DNA from: Carnegiea gigantea
Lineage: Eukaryota; Streptophyta; Magnoliopsida; Caryophyllales; Cactaceae
DNA: 64,000 nt
Assembly (NCBI GenBank): GCA_029747015.1
Contig: JAKOGI010001324.1
Location: 131,501-195,500, forward strand
Direction of reading: 5' to 3'
Under the pieces are notes generated by a model. That model was not told the origin of the DNA. It saw only the letters and a program-made list of their open reading frames with translations, and searched no databases. A program made the translations under genes and the position numbers. Below are positions 35,712 through 49,257 of the stretch, one piece after another; position 1 is the stretch's first letter; each line of letters begins with the position of its first letter.

Positions 35712-36090
35712 GGAGCAATCATCAACACAAAATGCATCATAAAAAATTCATAATGACCATGTGTGTCAATTCTTAAAATTTATCTTAGGGATATTCCCAA
35801 GGTTTTAATCTTCTATTCATGTTATCATGATTTAATGTCACCTTTGTTTCTAAAGGCTCCATATGTTGCAATTTGTCAGATAAATCATCAATTTTAGGTA
35901 ATGATTCCTATTCTTCACAATGATCTTGCTGGGTTCCCTATAGTTTACACATAAGCTAAAGGTTTCATCCTTCTACACTTCTTAGGGATACTTTTTATCC
36001 TTGACAATAGATCGTCATCATGTGCCTAGATGACCAATCAATTCCCATGACTCCACTAAAATTTAATAAATTAATTCTTCTACATGACAT
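35712..36090 (-). pseudogene. decayed Ty3/gypsy protease end and reverse transcriptase start
   Basis: Reading the minus strand downward: FSGVMGIDWSSRHMMTIYCQG (about 36005-36080; compare the FDVILGMDWLS motif closing gypsy protease), then VNYREPSKIIVKNR (about 35905-35950; compare DYRELNKVTVKN in RT), DLSDKLQHM, IPKINF, and GHYEFFMMHFVLMIAP (35715-35762; compare GHYEFLVMPFGLTNAP). All are in the right order with stops and frame changes between them. The next residues continue across the CCACT site at 29258, showing one gene cut in two by copy C. The lineage looks chromovirus-like from these motifs, but I cannot assign it. Confidence 0.75.
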
Positions 36091-37020
36091 AAAACTCTAT
36101 TATTGGTACTACGGGAATCAATGTAACCCCAGCTCTTCCTCACCACCTTTTGCATCTCCTCATTAATCATCTAACTTAGATGAAGCCTGAAAATGAAGAA
36201 TCCACCAGATTTCAATGGTTCCTTCTACCCTTCCTCCTTGACTTGTTCTTTTTACCCTTTTTCCATTCATTTGTTTTCAATTTTTCCTCCCCCTATCTAA
36301 CTTAATTTTCTTTTACTGTTCTTAGTCCTACCATCAGTCGCCTCAGTTCATTCAATTGTCACAAAAGAATAGTGAGGAAAAGAGTTAGAAGTGGATTTCA
36401 TACCCCTGTATGTGATTGATTGCCTATAGCTCAACAATGATGTTCTCGTTTAACACATATCGTCTTCAACCGATCCTTCACAGTGTAGCCTGTGCAAGGG
36501 TGTCACCATCAGGAAATTCAAGCCATTAATGTGTTATCAATAAATTTGACCTAACTGTGCTTCTCTTGCTGATTACACCTTTTGTCCATATTTTTACAAA
36601 TGAATTGTTACGATTGTTCAAATCTAGGTACCGTGTTTGTAGTTCTTATGGCTTGTAGGTCATGTAATTTATATCAAACTAATTTGAATTTTGGGATACG
36701 CTTATAGGTTTCTCTCCTTTTCCTCTGCTCATATTCTGTTTGTTTTAAGTTTCTGAGTTTTACCCACTCAATATCCAATGGATTTCTACTTTGAACATGG
36801 TTCAATCTTTGCTATCACTGTCGATATAAAGCTTCTATTTTTTAAAAATATAATATTATTGAATACTTCCAGAGAAAGCAAAGTGATGCTTCTAAACAAA
36901 AAGGAATATAAAAACAAAAGCTGTCAAGCTAACAAGCACAAAACTCTTACATTAAAAATCAAAAATTGCATATAGGCACTAAACGACATTTGATCAACTA
37001 TAGTCAGCCCATAATTTTAT
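36091..37020 (-). other. upstream remnant of the decayed gypsy element
   Basis: Presumably former gag and 5' region of the element above, since its protease and RT lie immediately downstream on the minus strand, but I cannot read a gag domain. Nothing else is visible. Confidence 0.35.
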
Positions 37021-38589
37021 CTCGGGGGCAAGTGTGAACTTAGTAGTTCAAGTTAAGCATGTCTTGAGTGTAATAGAAATGACAATTTATGGTACAACTA
37101 ATATGAGTTGAAAAGCCAACATCAAAAGTAAAAAGAAGAATTGAGTAATAACTAAAAACCATGAATGCCAATAATAATCGAAACTCACCCTCCCTACGCC
37201 CCCCAAAAAAAAAGGAAAGGAAGAAATGGAGCTTTTCCAATTGAATGTACTTTCTAGCACACCAACTAGTAGTCTAATACCCTCAGGAGATGAATAAAAA
37301 GAATAAGTAATACTACAATCTAGTGTGAAGCTAAGCATAGAAGAACAGACAATTGAAGGATATGCATCTTCTCTTCTTTTGAGATAAAACATATGCAGAA
37401 ATCCAAATGGACTATGAATTCTAACTTTTGAGATATGCATCTTCTCTCCTTCAATAGCAGCCTTATTTTTGGCACAAAAACTAAAAAAAGAATAGAGAGA
37501 AGAAAATTGAGGCGGAACTGAGTACACTCGACACCATAGTGTCAAATAACGAATTAAATACATTTGGACCTTGGTGGTAAATTCATTTTACTTAACCGAG
37601 GGAAAGAGAACAATAGTAAAACAATTATCATATTATTATTTGAGGTGGAACCCATAGTTGGCACATAGACATAATAATAATAAGCGGAGGGTAGTATCCC
37701 TTTAGTGGATAAAAGTCCAACAATTTGAACTCAATAACAATAACGACCAGCAACAAACTCCCACATATGCGCATGCTTGGGGTGATCCAACGTGATTACC
37801 TTGCACCGGTACTGAATATAACTTCAAAAATAACATGTCCATGTATTATATGATAAAACTTGAAATAAATATTTCTTGCACTTGTATTACGATAGCTTGG
37901 ATTTTGAATACAAAATGCACAATAATAAAGGTACCATCATCAAAATGAGTCTTGATTTCTTAGTCTATAAGAACTACTTTCCAAGTCTCCAAGTACTGTA
38001 TAAAAGAGTTTCTAACTTGTTCCAATATATGACATGACAAATAATATCATTCAATTAATATATGATCACAATCATCAATAGGCTTCATAAATCATATTGA
38101 GAAAAAATGTTACCAAGTGGGAGCTAAAGCTAGTATAGTAGGTAAATGCAGGGAGTTTCATAGAAGAATTAAGTCACATTACAGGCCAACCAACTATATG
38201 AAGTTGAAGCATGCATTGCATAGAACATGAATGATATAGTTTAAGCTTGGTAATGTGGCCAAGTGTAGCAAAATAATACCTTGAACATGACTTGTTGGCC
38301 ATGTTTTACCAACTTTGCAAGCCCATACTATACATTGCATGGAGTGGACTAGGCATGCTTAGGATTGATACAGTACCTTGACGGGATGACAAAAAATTAA
38401 TAATAAGTATATGTAAAGAGGAGAAAATTGATTTAAGGTTTTTAATGTAAAATATTTAGATGAGGAAATAATCATTTTATAAGACACTAAGGCAATGATA
38501 ATTACAATAACAAAATATCACAAAGATTATTTATGCCAGATACATAATTATCAATGTTAAATAAAAATTACAAATTTTGGGGTACTACA
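37020..38589 (-). repeat. 3' LTR of a minus-strand LTR element (LTR X1)
   Basis: The sequence from about 37380 to 38589 is alignable to LTR X2 (50034-51668 plus 58682-59029), for example CATAGTGTCAAATAA(C/T)GAATT and TTAGATGAGGAAATAATCATTTTATAAGACA. On the minus strand it starts TGTAGTACCCCAAAATTTG, preceded by TTAAGAGGGCAAGGA as purine tract (complement of 38590-38604). The left end is not defined and is probably truncated. An open frame on the minus strand (37087-37563) is LTR sequence. Confidence 0.65.
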
Positions 38590-38806
38590 TCCTTGCCCTC
38601 TTAAAAGAAGTTTCATCTCAAAACTTGGCTGTGATGAGTATCTGTAAAAAGGGATAGGGTCGTTTTTATTTAACATGCTACGTCTAAAATATGGTGATTA
38701 TTTGAGGAGAATTTGAGTTAGGAGATAAGCTGATTGGTTTAGTGGTCATTATTTGATACTTACTAGGCTAATGCCTTTCTGTTCAAAATATAACTTGGGG
38801 AGGAGC
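38590..38806. other. 217-bp segment between two opposing polypurine ends
   Basis: The left edge is the purine tract of minus-strand LTR X1 and the right edge (TTGGGGAGGAGC, 38795-38806) is a purine tract for a plus-strand LTR. Each LTR claims this segment as its internal region, so one element must have inserted into, or recombined with, the other. Confidence 0.5.
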
Positions 38807-39218
38807 TGTAATGGCCGCGAATTTTTAATTTTGGACTAACTATTTAGATTAATAGTTTCATTGATTATGTTTTATCTATTTGAGCTATATTAGGTGAATA
38901 TTCATGTGTTCATTAAGCATATTAATTTATGTGAAGTAATTTAATAAATTTTTTCGATTTAATTACGCGATTATGTGCAAGTAGTGGGCTCTTTAAAAGT
39001 TAAGTCGAGGCATTATTACTCAAAAATTCGTAAGTTGAATTGGGGTATATGGGCTCGAGGAGATCAGTTTGTACCGAATGCATTTCAGTCGGATAATAAA
39101 GAACAACAAAAAAAAAGGTTCAAAGGGGCTAAAGCCCCTTCATTTTCACAGGTATAAGCATCAGGGAGAAGGGGCTTCTGCTACCCCAGCCCCGTGACCA
39201 CTACTAAGAAAGTGGGGG

Positions 39219-39670
39219 TATTGAGGTATGAAAGTGGGTATTGTCCCACATTAATAAAATTGAAGGGCTTGAGCATGTATATAAGCTTGTGAGTTATGCC
39301 ACCTATTGCCAATTGGTTTTGGATGGAACCTCATTTGAGCTTATATGCATGACTCTTTGTTAACTGTCTAATTGATATAAAAAATTTAACATGGTACCAG
39401 AGTAGGTTGCTCGATCTTGAGTTGCCACCGTCCCCGTTTGATTAAAATTGTGTGCACGTCTCGGGGCCTTGTTAGTAGCCTACACATGAGAGGGCGTGTT
39501 GGGATACGAAAGTGGGTATTGTCCCACATTGATAAAATTAAAGGGCTTGAGCATGTATATAAGCTTGTAAGTTACGCCACCTATTATCAATTGGTTTTGG
39601 AATGGAACCTCATTTAAACTTGTATGCATGACTCATTATTGAAAACCCAATTAATATAAAACATTTAACA
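39219..39670 (+). mobile_element. 452-bp TRIM element, TSD GGGGG
   Basis: Terminal direct repeats of 173 and 174 bp (39219-39391 and 39497-39670) share GTGGGTATTGTCCCACATT and GCATGTATATAAGCTTGT. The first ends AACA directly before a primer site TGGTACCAGAGTAGG (39392-39406; initiator tRNA-Met type). The second is preceded by the purine run ATGAGAGGGCG and starts TGTTGGGATACG. GGGGG flanks both sides (39214-39218, 39671-39675). The interior is 105 bp and noncoding. These are all the hallmarks of a terminal-repeat retrotransposon in miniature. The TATATAAG in each repeat is a probable promoter. Confidence 0.92.
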
Positions 39671-40500
39671 GGGGGAGAGAGCGACGATGCAACGGTGGTA
39701 CATCGGCGGGCCGGCCATGCTCTACTGGCCTTCTTTTCCGTGACACCACCTCAAATCAACCACCACCTCCTCCATTTCGACCCCACTATTCTGCATTCTT
39801 GACAAAAGTCCTAGAGCCAGAGAGCGGGTCTAGAGAGAGAGTGTGTGTGAGCAAATTCGAGAGTAGCACTAGTGAAGTCAGCCAGCGCTAGCAGCAACAG
39901 CAATAGTAGCTTGTGGGAGGGCCGCACGCTCTGGCAATGGCATTTTGGCGAGGGTGATGGTAGTAAACAGGGGCAAGAAGTGGGACTCAGGCCTTCTACA
40001 AACCACCCACATCACCCATTAATTGGGTCTGTAATCTTGGAGCAAGGTGGGAGGTCCTTTTCTTCCTAAATTAGTGCTAATTTCGAAATTAAATCGAATT
40101 TCTATGTTTGTGTAAGTAATTGAATGATTTGTGGGTAAGCTCCAACCTTCAATTAGTAATTTTGGACTTAAATTGCTTTGTTGTGGGAATTTTCAAATGT
40201 AGGATTTGGAGTGTGATTAGGATTGGAAGTGTAAAATTATAGGATTGGAGCTATGGATGACTTTAGGTAAATTTAAGGGTTATCTGGAATTGAATTGAGT
40301 AAATTAAAGAATGGGGAAAGAATGGGACTATGTTGGTTGGTGCATGCAAGAAATCAAACCAAACTTAAGAGTCCCGAGTAGCACCTGGACTTGGAAAAAG
40401 CTAAGTCGAATTAAAGCCAAGTTGAGCGAAAACTAAGCTCACCTTGAATTGGTGAGAGCTAGAATTGAACCTGAGCCAACCTTGAAGTGATGTGAACATT

Positions 40501-40622
40501 AGTTGAACTAGACTGAACCTAAACTGAACCTAAAACTAAAACTGAACCTGAAACTAAACTGAAACTGAAACTAAAACTGAAACTGAACTGATCTGAACTG
40601 AATCGAACTGAAATGAACTGAG
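40501..40622 (+). repeat. AACTGA-type hexamer-rich tract
   Basis: About 120 bases made of variants of AACTGA and CTGAA (GAACTGAAACTAAAACTGAA style) form an imperfect satellite inside the putative long LTR. Confidence 0.8.
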
Positions 40623-42762
40623 GCTAAATCAAATTGGATCTGAATTAGAACCTGGACCAGTTAAACCAAATCTATTCTATTATAGCTTTTCCTTTTTGTG
40701 TATATTATCAGTCAGTTGCTATTGATTGTGATAGAATAAGGGCTTATATTGCTGGCAAGTTCAATAGGTGGGTTAAGAGCTAAACTTGACTTTGAAGAAC
40801 CGGTCAGGAACGGGGTTGACCGGGCACTGTCGGTTGTTGTATGTTATTTTTCTTTAATCACCTTCTCCGATGTTACTTAAAGTAAAAACACAGCACATAC
40901 TTATGCATTTGAATGTGGACTATATGTACGCAAGTATTTTTTCTCTCTTTAATGTTGTAGATGCCATGTAAAGGCCGTTGTTGATTAGATTAGTTTTGAA
41001 TGGATTTGAAACAAATTTGGGTTTGAATGTGGTTGAAAACACTAGATTGGAATGAGGTTTTGAATTGAAGGAGGAATTTGTCGTCATGACTCAAAGTATT
41101 ATTTTGATCTCGGCTCGAAACTTGATCTGTGAAAATGCATTGATTTTATTACTCCGGATTGATGAATGCATATTTTCATGAATTAGGCTTTGACAGACCT
41201 TGATTTTGAACTTGCACTTCTCCTAAACGAATCAATTATAGGTGATTTGGTTTACGAAAGAATTAAGTGGAAATTTTGTTTTGGAAAGGGTTAATCCTAT
41301 ATCGGAAGAGCTAGTATCAAAAGAGAACCAAGACGTAATAAGGAAGGGACACTACTTAAGAACCGAGGCTCTTGTATGGAAGAGTCTTTGAAACGCACGT
41401 GAACATTGTTATTTTCAAGACCCTAATGAGGGTGCTGTAACTCTTTCACCTCTAGTTTCGTGAGATCTAAGGGCACTAGGTGTATGCGGCACCTAGACGG
41501 TTTGACCATGGGCTTTATAAATTCTATTTCATGAAAGCTTCTTGAAGCTAAAAGTGAGTTTGATCCTTGGTATCGCAAGTAGGTGGATTAATCAATAAAA
41601 AGGAAATACTCTTTTGTGGTTCTTTGCAATGTTAATTTGGATTTCTCAGTCCTTTTACACATGTTTAACTTTTACTACGCTTATTTATCTCTAAAGATCT
41701 TTGATTTTAGTCCTCTATAACTCTTTTATGCACAGTCTGATTTATAAGAAAGTATGAAACTAGCTTTATGCTAGCTCAATTTGATTTGAATTAAAATTTG
41801 AAGGCCTTTTGATTGCTGTTACTGTTTATGTGGAACAGGGACTAAAGTTAGTAATTTAAGTGAACCTTTTGTATCTTAAATGTAATTCACTGTTTATTAG
41901 TACCTTCAGGCTTGAATGTTATCAAGTGAATGGTCTTAGTTGAGTCTTGAGGTTGAATACTAAGTTGGGAGTTAGATCGAACCGTTATTTTGATAGTTTG
42001 ACCTCGATCTCTGGGTTGCTAGTGAGAAGATGAGGATTGATTGTTCATTGCTTGGTTAATATGTTACTGCCAATTAAACATAAAGTGTAATGGCTACTTA
42101 TGGTATTTTGTGGAACTATTTTGGTTTTTGGGAGACGAGAACTTCCCACTGAGCGATGGCTGCTCATCCCCTATATTTTTTTCCTTTTTCTAGGTTTCAA
42201 GTAGTAAAAGCATCGAAAGTTAGTCGGAAAGTTATTTGTTTGCATTGAATGGCTTCTTGGTTATGTTGTAGTTTGTAAGACGAGCGTCAATATGGATGGA
42301 TAAGATCTAGAGCCCACGATGTAATTTGAAGCATTTGATTTGCATTCAGATGTTGTAAAGTTATCTCCAGCACATGTGATTTATGTAGCCTAGTCGCTTT
42401 GAATGGCCATTTGAGCCAACCATTTGAGTAGATATTGATGTTCTAGTTGTTACACTTGAAACGTTGTAGGATGTAAACCGCATGCTCCGGATGTGTGATC
42501 CGTTGAATTGTACATTTTCTTCTTTTTTTTTGTTTTTCTTTGATTTCATAATTTGAGTACTCCGAAAGTGTGTCCTGTAGAGTTAATTCTCCGACATGTA
42601 GCCATTGAGTTTATTTATCTTAATTAGTTATTTGCATTACAAGTACAAGTGTAAGGCTATTACCCTAAGACTATGGCCTGTTTTGAGGTGGAACTTTGCC
42701 CATTTCCTTCTAGAATTTTAAAAATTGCTAACATCACTAGCACTAAGGGGCGGGGGTGTACA

Positions 42763-44338
<1,576 letters not shown>

Positions 44339-44343
44339 GTTAG

Positions 44344-44572
44344 TGAAAAAATCTTGATGAAAAATAACAACAATATGCTCAAGCAATGAAGTTGGCCTTA
44401 TCTTAGCCATGGGTCTCTGCCCCTTTCTTCCTTTGTTGTTGTTTTGCAGCCTCATACAATTTGCATACATACAAAAATAGAGTCCTACGTGGGAAAGAAG
44501 TTACATGGGTTTAGGAAACAAAATAATTACAATTTCCTCACAAAATCTAATGATAATATTTTGTTCCTAACA
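44344..44572 (-). repeat. 3' LTR of the copia element
   Basis: 229 bp; on the minus strand it starts TGTTAGGAACAAAATATT and ends TTTTTTCA. Confidence 0.95.
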
Positions 44573-44599
44573 TTTCCCCTCAAGTTGGAGCATGCAAAT

Positions 44600-47500
44600 T
44601 CACCATGCCGAACTTGCTCTTAAGGTACTAAAACTGTTTCTTCCCAAGTGCTTTGGTAAAGATGTCTGCAAGTTAATTCTGAGAAGTGACACACATAAAT
44701 GTAAGTAGTCCTTCAACAAGCTTTTCCCAAACAAATTGGCAATCCAGCTTGATATGTTTGGTTCTTTCATGAAATACTGGATTCTTGGTTATGCGTAGAG
44801 CAGCTTGACTATCACAGAACAATTTCATGGGCTTGTCGAGGAAAATTCCCAAAGAGGCTAGAAAGCTTCAAATCCATATCAATTCACTAGTAGCCACAGC
44901 CATAGCTCGGTATTCAGCTTTTGCTGAAGACCTGGATACTGTTACTGCTTTTTGGTTCTCTAGAAAATAGGGGACCCTCCAAGCATAATAAAGTATCCTG
45001 TCAATGAACATCGGGAGAGAGGGAAACCTCCCCAATCGAAGTCATAAAAATCATAAAGTTAGAGATTATTCCTGGCAGAAAGGAATATTCCTTCGCCTGC
45101 ACTACCATTAAGGTAGCAAAGAGCACAATGTGCCGCCTCCATGTGTTCTTCCTTAAGTGATTCCATAAACTAAGATAGGATGTGGATTGCATAAGTTAAT
45201 TCTAGACTTGTGATAGTAAGATAAATAAGTCTTCCCACCAACCATCAGGACCTAGTAGCGTCATCCAATAATCTTCCTGTAGCTAATGGTAACTTATGAT
45301 TTTCTTCAACAGGAAAATTAATTGGTTTTGCCCCCAACAATGCACACTCATCTATAATCTCAAATGAGTACTTTCATTGACATAAAAACATCCCCTCAGG
45401 TCCTCTAGCAACTTCAATGCCAAGAAAATGTTTCAAAGGTCTTAGATCCTTTATACTGAAGCATGCATACAAATCAGCCTTAAAATTTTTAACGGCTTAT
45501 GCATTGTTGCTTGCAAGAATGATGTCATCCACATATACTAACAGTGTCATAAAATGTCTCCCATTTACGATAAACAAATAAAGAGTAGTCCGCATACGAC
45601 CGTACGAACCCATACTCACATAACTTTGAAGACAATTTTGCAAACCATTGTCTGGGGGCCTGACGGAGTCTATAGAGGGACTTCTTGAGACAACATACCT
45701 TGCTCGAGTCAGAGGATGCAAAACTTGGTGGCATTTTCATGAATACTTCTTCTTCCAATTCTCCATGTAGGAAGGCATTGGTAACATCTATTTGGTAGAG
45801 TTCCCATCCTTTTGTAACTGCAACTGACATAAAACACCTTACACTAGTCATTTTGACAACTGGTGTAAAGATCTCGTTGTAATCAAATCCCTTAATTTGG
45901 TAATCTCCACGAATCACCAACCGTGCCTTATATCACTGAATCCTGTCATCAGAATTGTACTTCACCTGGTAGACCCATTACAACTAATGGGTCTTTTACC
46001 TGGGGGTAGATCTTCCACCACCCAAGTCTTATTTTTTTCCAGTGCGCGAATTTCTTTAGCCATAGCCTTTCGCCATAGTGGGTCTTTAACCGCTTCCTGG
46101 AAACACTTAGATTGTACAACTTTTGTTAAGGCAGCTAGGAAGTTTACATGAGATGTAGTAACTTTATCAAACGATACATAGTTTGCTAAATGATAACGCG
46201 TGCCTGAGGATCTCTTTTTGGACAAGGTGGCAATTGAGGAGTCATTGTTTGGGTCATTGGGCCAACCACTATAGCATAAATAATCGTCAAAGTAGGCCAG
46301 ATGGTTGCATGCTCAAGCTGATCGCGAAGCTTGCTATAGGCCTACTGGTTCGGTCTGGGATTGGTGCGTGTCGGATGCGAGCTAATATGCCTGTATTGGA
46401 CTGGGCCGCCCAGTTGCTGGATCACCCAGCTACTGTGCCGAGACACAGGCCAGTCCAACACTGGGCTGATATGCCAGGGTTTGGTTCTGGGCCCGCTGGG
46501 CTGGTCTGTCTATCTGGGCCGGCTCTCCAAGAGATTCTGGTTGGGCCTGTGGAACCGCTGGGCTTGGAATACTCCCCCTCTCGCTGCACCCTCCAAAATT
46601 AGCATCCATAATTTGATTTTGCGTCAAAATTCTGCTTAAATCCTCATGCTCTTCTTCCTCAATTTTCATAAATGGAAAAACATGCTTATAAAATATGACA
46701 TCTTGACTTATAAAAAATTTATGGGTCTCCAAATCATAGAGTTTCTAGCCCTTGTGTCCGAAATGATATCCTACAAATAAACACTTCCTACTTCAAGGGC
46801 CAAACTTGTCTTTGGTCCTTAGTTTGTTTTGAGCAAAGCATAGGGTTTTAAACACTTGAACATGTTCATAAGATGGTTTTTGACCATATATAATTTCATA
46901 GGGGATCCTTACTAACAATAACTTACTAGGCGTTCGATTTATCAAGTGAGCCGCCGCAAGTACACATTCTCCCAAAACTTTATGGGTAGATTTGCCTGAA
47001 ACAAGAGGGCTCGAGCAACATTCAAGACATGACGATGTTTTTGCTCTACCCTCCTGTTTTGTTGGAGTGTACCAACGCAACTAGTTTGACGCAAAATTCC
47101 TCTTTCTTGATAGAACCCTTACATAGGTTTTGAGGTGAACTCAGATCCGTTATCACTCCTTTCTACCTTAATATTTTTCCCGAATTCATTTTGGGTCATA
47201 AGGATGAAATTTTTGAGTAGTGGACTCATTTCCCCTTTTTCATGCATCAAACAAACCCAGATTGCTCGACTAGCATCATTCACTATTGTTAAGAAATAAT
47301 ATGCGCCACTAGAGGATGGAACTCTATATGGACCCCATATGTCACAGTGAATGAGTTCAAAAACATCTCTTGCTTTATTATTACTCACCTAAAACTTGTT
47401 ACGAGTTTACTTTGCTCTAAAATAAATTTCACACACTTCATGATTATTTTTACTAAAATTGATCCCTAAACTGCTAGGAAAAAAGAGATAACACTTCACT

Positions 47501-49009
47501 TAATGGATGTCCTATATGTTTGCGCTACATATTGCCATTGTTGATTGCATTCACTTGTTTCTTCTCCAATGACCCTTTTGTGTAGTATTAGACTCCTTGT
47601 TGCTCACCCCCACCAATCAGAGTCCTCAAAATATGGTCCTATAACACACAAGCATAGCCAGAAAAAGTTACTAGACATATTAAGTCTTTATAGAACCTAG
47701 CAATTGAAATTAAATGTAAGGAAGGAATATAAAGAACATTATTTAATTCTAATTTTCTTCCCAAATTCATCAAGCCTTGGTGAGTCGCAGTTGTGTTGGT
47801 TCCATTAGGTAACCCAATAGACACAGGAAGAGTTTTCTTAGCTTCTTGCAATACTTGTGAATTTTTCGTCATGTGACAAGATGCGCTACTATCAAACATC
47901 CAAGAAACCTCACCTGAGAGTCGATCACTATAGCCTTTGGGGACTTTCAAAAGACTGAGGAGTCATTGCACTTGTTTTGAATTCAGACCCGGAATGCGAA
48001 TCGGTTGCTGTTCTTACCCAGAGGCGCTGCTGGGTTCTCCAGTTTCGGGCTAGGCCAGCGCAGCATGGGCTGCCTCGCGCCCAGGCCCATGTCCACAGCC
48101 AGTATAGCCGGTGTTCTGCCTCCATGCAATGCTCGACCACCCCGGCCTCCACGGTCTCTTCCTTGCTGAGAGCTCCAGTTTGAAGGATATCCGACTAGCT
48201 TGTAACACATGGTCTCTTCATCCCCGTACTTACCACAATGCTTGCAAGTGGGTCTTTCTTCGTTGTTAGACCGTTCTCTTACCACAAAAGTCACAACATT
48301 TTCATCCCGATGATCCCTTTCGATCATGATATGCTTGTGATTCTCCTCTTGCCGTATTATGTTAAAAATTGTATCAAAAGATGGCAAGGGATCTCGTGCC
48401 AGAATTTGGCTATGCCCCTCAGAAAAAGACTCGTCATTTAAACCCATTAAAAATTGATGGGTTCTTTCTTCATCAATCACCTTTATGATCTTTTCTCCAA
48501 CTCGGCATTCACACTTTCCACATGTGCAATGAGGGACCTTGGCACAATTTTCTAATTCACTCCATAACCCCACCAATGTTGAGTAAAATTCAACGACCTC
48601 CAAACATCCTTGTTTATAAGATACAAGGTCGGTTTTTAGTTGATGAATCAATAGCATATTATTTTTCCAAGTTTTCCCATATAGCTCGGGCAATTTCAGC
48701 ATAGGCCACGCTTGTATGTAGCTTCGGGTCAATTACATTAATAATCTACGAACAAATCATGAAATTAACCATCTTCCAAGCATCTGACTCGCTTTGATCT
48801 TCTCCTTCTTTTGGTGTTGGCTTGGCTAGTGTCCCATCTATGAACCCTAGTTTGTTTTTGGATATTAATGCAGTTTTCATTGCCTTCCTCCGTAAATCAT
48901 AATTTTTTCCAGTGAATATGATCAAAGTGATAGCAACTCCTGACCTTTTAGACGGATGTAAAAAATAAGGAGATTGATTTTCAATTACAAATTTCCTTCC
49001 CCCAGTCAT
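44600..49009 (-). pseudogene. copia gag-pol polyprotein, many stops and frameshifts
   Basis: Reading down the minus strand: gag N-terminus ENQSPYFLHPSKRSGVAI (48980-48920) of the copia-like N-terminal type; UBN2-like capsid in the frame 48732-47983 (ELENCAKVPHCTCGKCEC); a knuckle CKHCGKYGDEETMC (about 48205-48246) in which the expected His is Asp; protease WMFDSSASCHMT (about 47870-47905; the catalytic DSG is DSS); a GAG-pre-integrase remnant; integrase with LIHCDIWGPYR and ERSDNGSEF (47388-47120) and WGECVLAAAHLINRTPSKLL (about 46917-46980); RT with KGFDYNEIFTPVVKMTSVR, YQIDVTNAFLHGELEEEVFM and the intact YVDDI box (about 45520-45540); RNase H with VSRSSAKAEYRAMAVATSEL (about 44885-44945). 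Stops lie between most of these. A GC-rich, Pro-rich stretch (46310-46580) separates integrase and RT. Enzymatic function is lost. Confidence 0.93.
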
Positions 49010-49022
49010 GGCTCTTATACCA

Positions 49023-49252
49023 TGAAAAAATCTAGTTAAAAAATAAGAACAATATGCTCAAGGAATGAAATTGGCCTTAGCTTAGCTGTGGGTCTCTGCG
49101 CCTTTCTTTCTCTGTTGTTATTTGGCAGCCTCATATAATTTGCATAAATAAAAAACTAGAGTCCTACTTGGGAAGGAAGTTACATGGGTTTGGGAAACAA
49201 AATAATTACAAATTCCTCACAAAATCTAATGACAATATTTTATTCCTAATAG
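49023..49252 (-). repeat. 5' LTR of the copia element
   Basis: 230-bp partner of 44344-44572; its outer end has TA where the partner has TG. Confidence 0.95.
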
Positions 49253-49257
49253 TTAGT

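Larger units (their letters stand above)
38807..42762 (+). repeat. probable long plus-strand 3' LTR
   Basis: It starts TGTAATGGCCGCGAATTTTTAA, like the TGTAACGCCCCGAATTT start common in plant gypsy LTRs, right after a purine tract. A possible end is GGGGGTGTACA at 42762. Removing the TRIM leaves about 3.5 kb, long for an LTR, so other insertions may be hidden. No coding sequence is present apart from the TRIM's noncoding body. The 3' end is weakly supported. Confidence 0.45.
44344..49252 (-). mobile_element. complete but broken Ty1/copia element, TSD GTTAG
   Basis: LTRs of 229 and 230 bp (44344-44572 and 49023-49252) are flanked by exact GTTAG duplications (44339-44343, 49253-49257). On the minus strand the primer site TGGTATAAGAGCC (complement of about 49010-49022) follows the 5' LTR, matching the initiator tRNA-Met type at 11 of the first 12 bases. 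The purine tract CTTGAGGGGAAA precedes the 3' LTR. The gag-PR-IN-RT-RH order fixes it as copia. I count about 26 differences between the LTRs, so the insertion is old. Confidence 0.95.

Noticed and set aside
37087..37563. 158-codon minus-strand open frame, with a similar one at 50360-50632
   Set aside because: Both are in homologous LTR sequence (X1 and X2); no domain, and no longer shared frame.
39219..39670. Cassandra-type TRIM (5S-rRNA-carrying)
   Set aside because: I see no 5S-like internal promoter sequence in either repeat; it is a different TRIM.
46183..46639. plus-strand open frames of 92-139 codons in GC-rich sequence
   Set aside because: They are the opposite strand of the copia region between integrase and RT.
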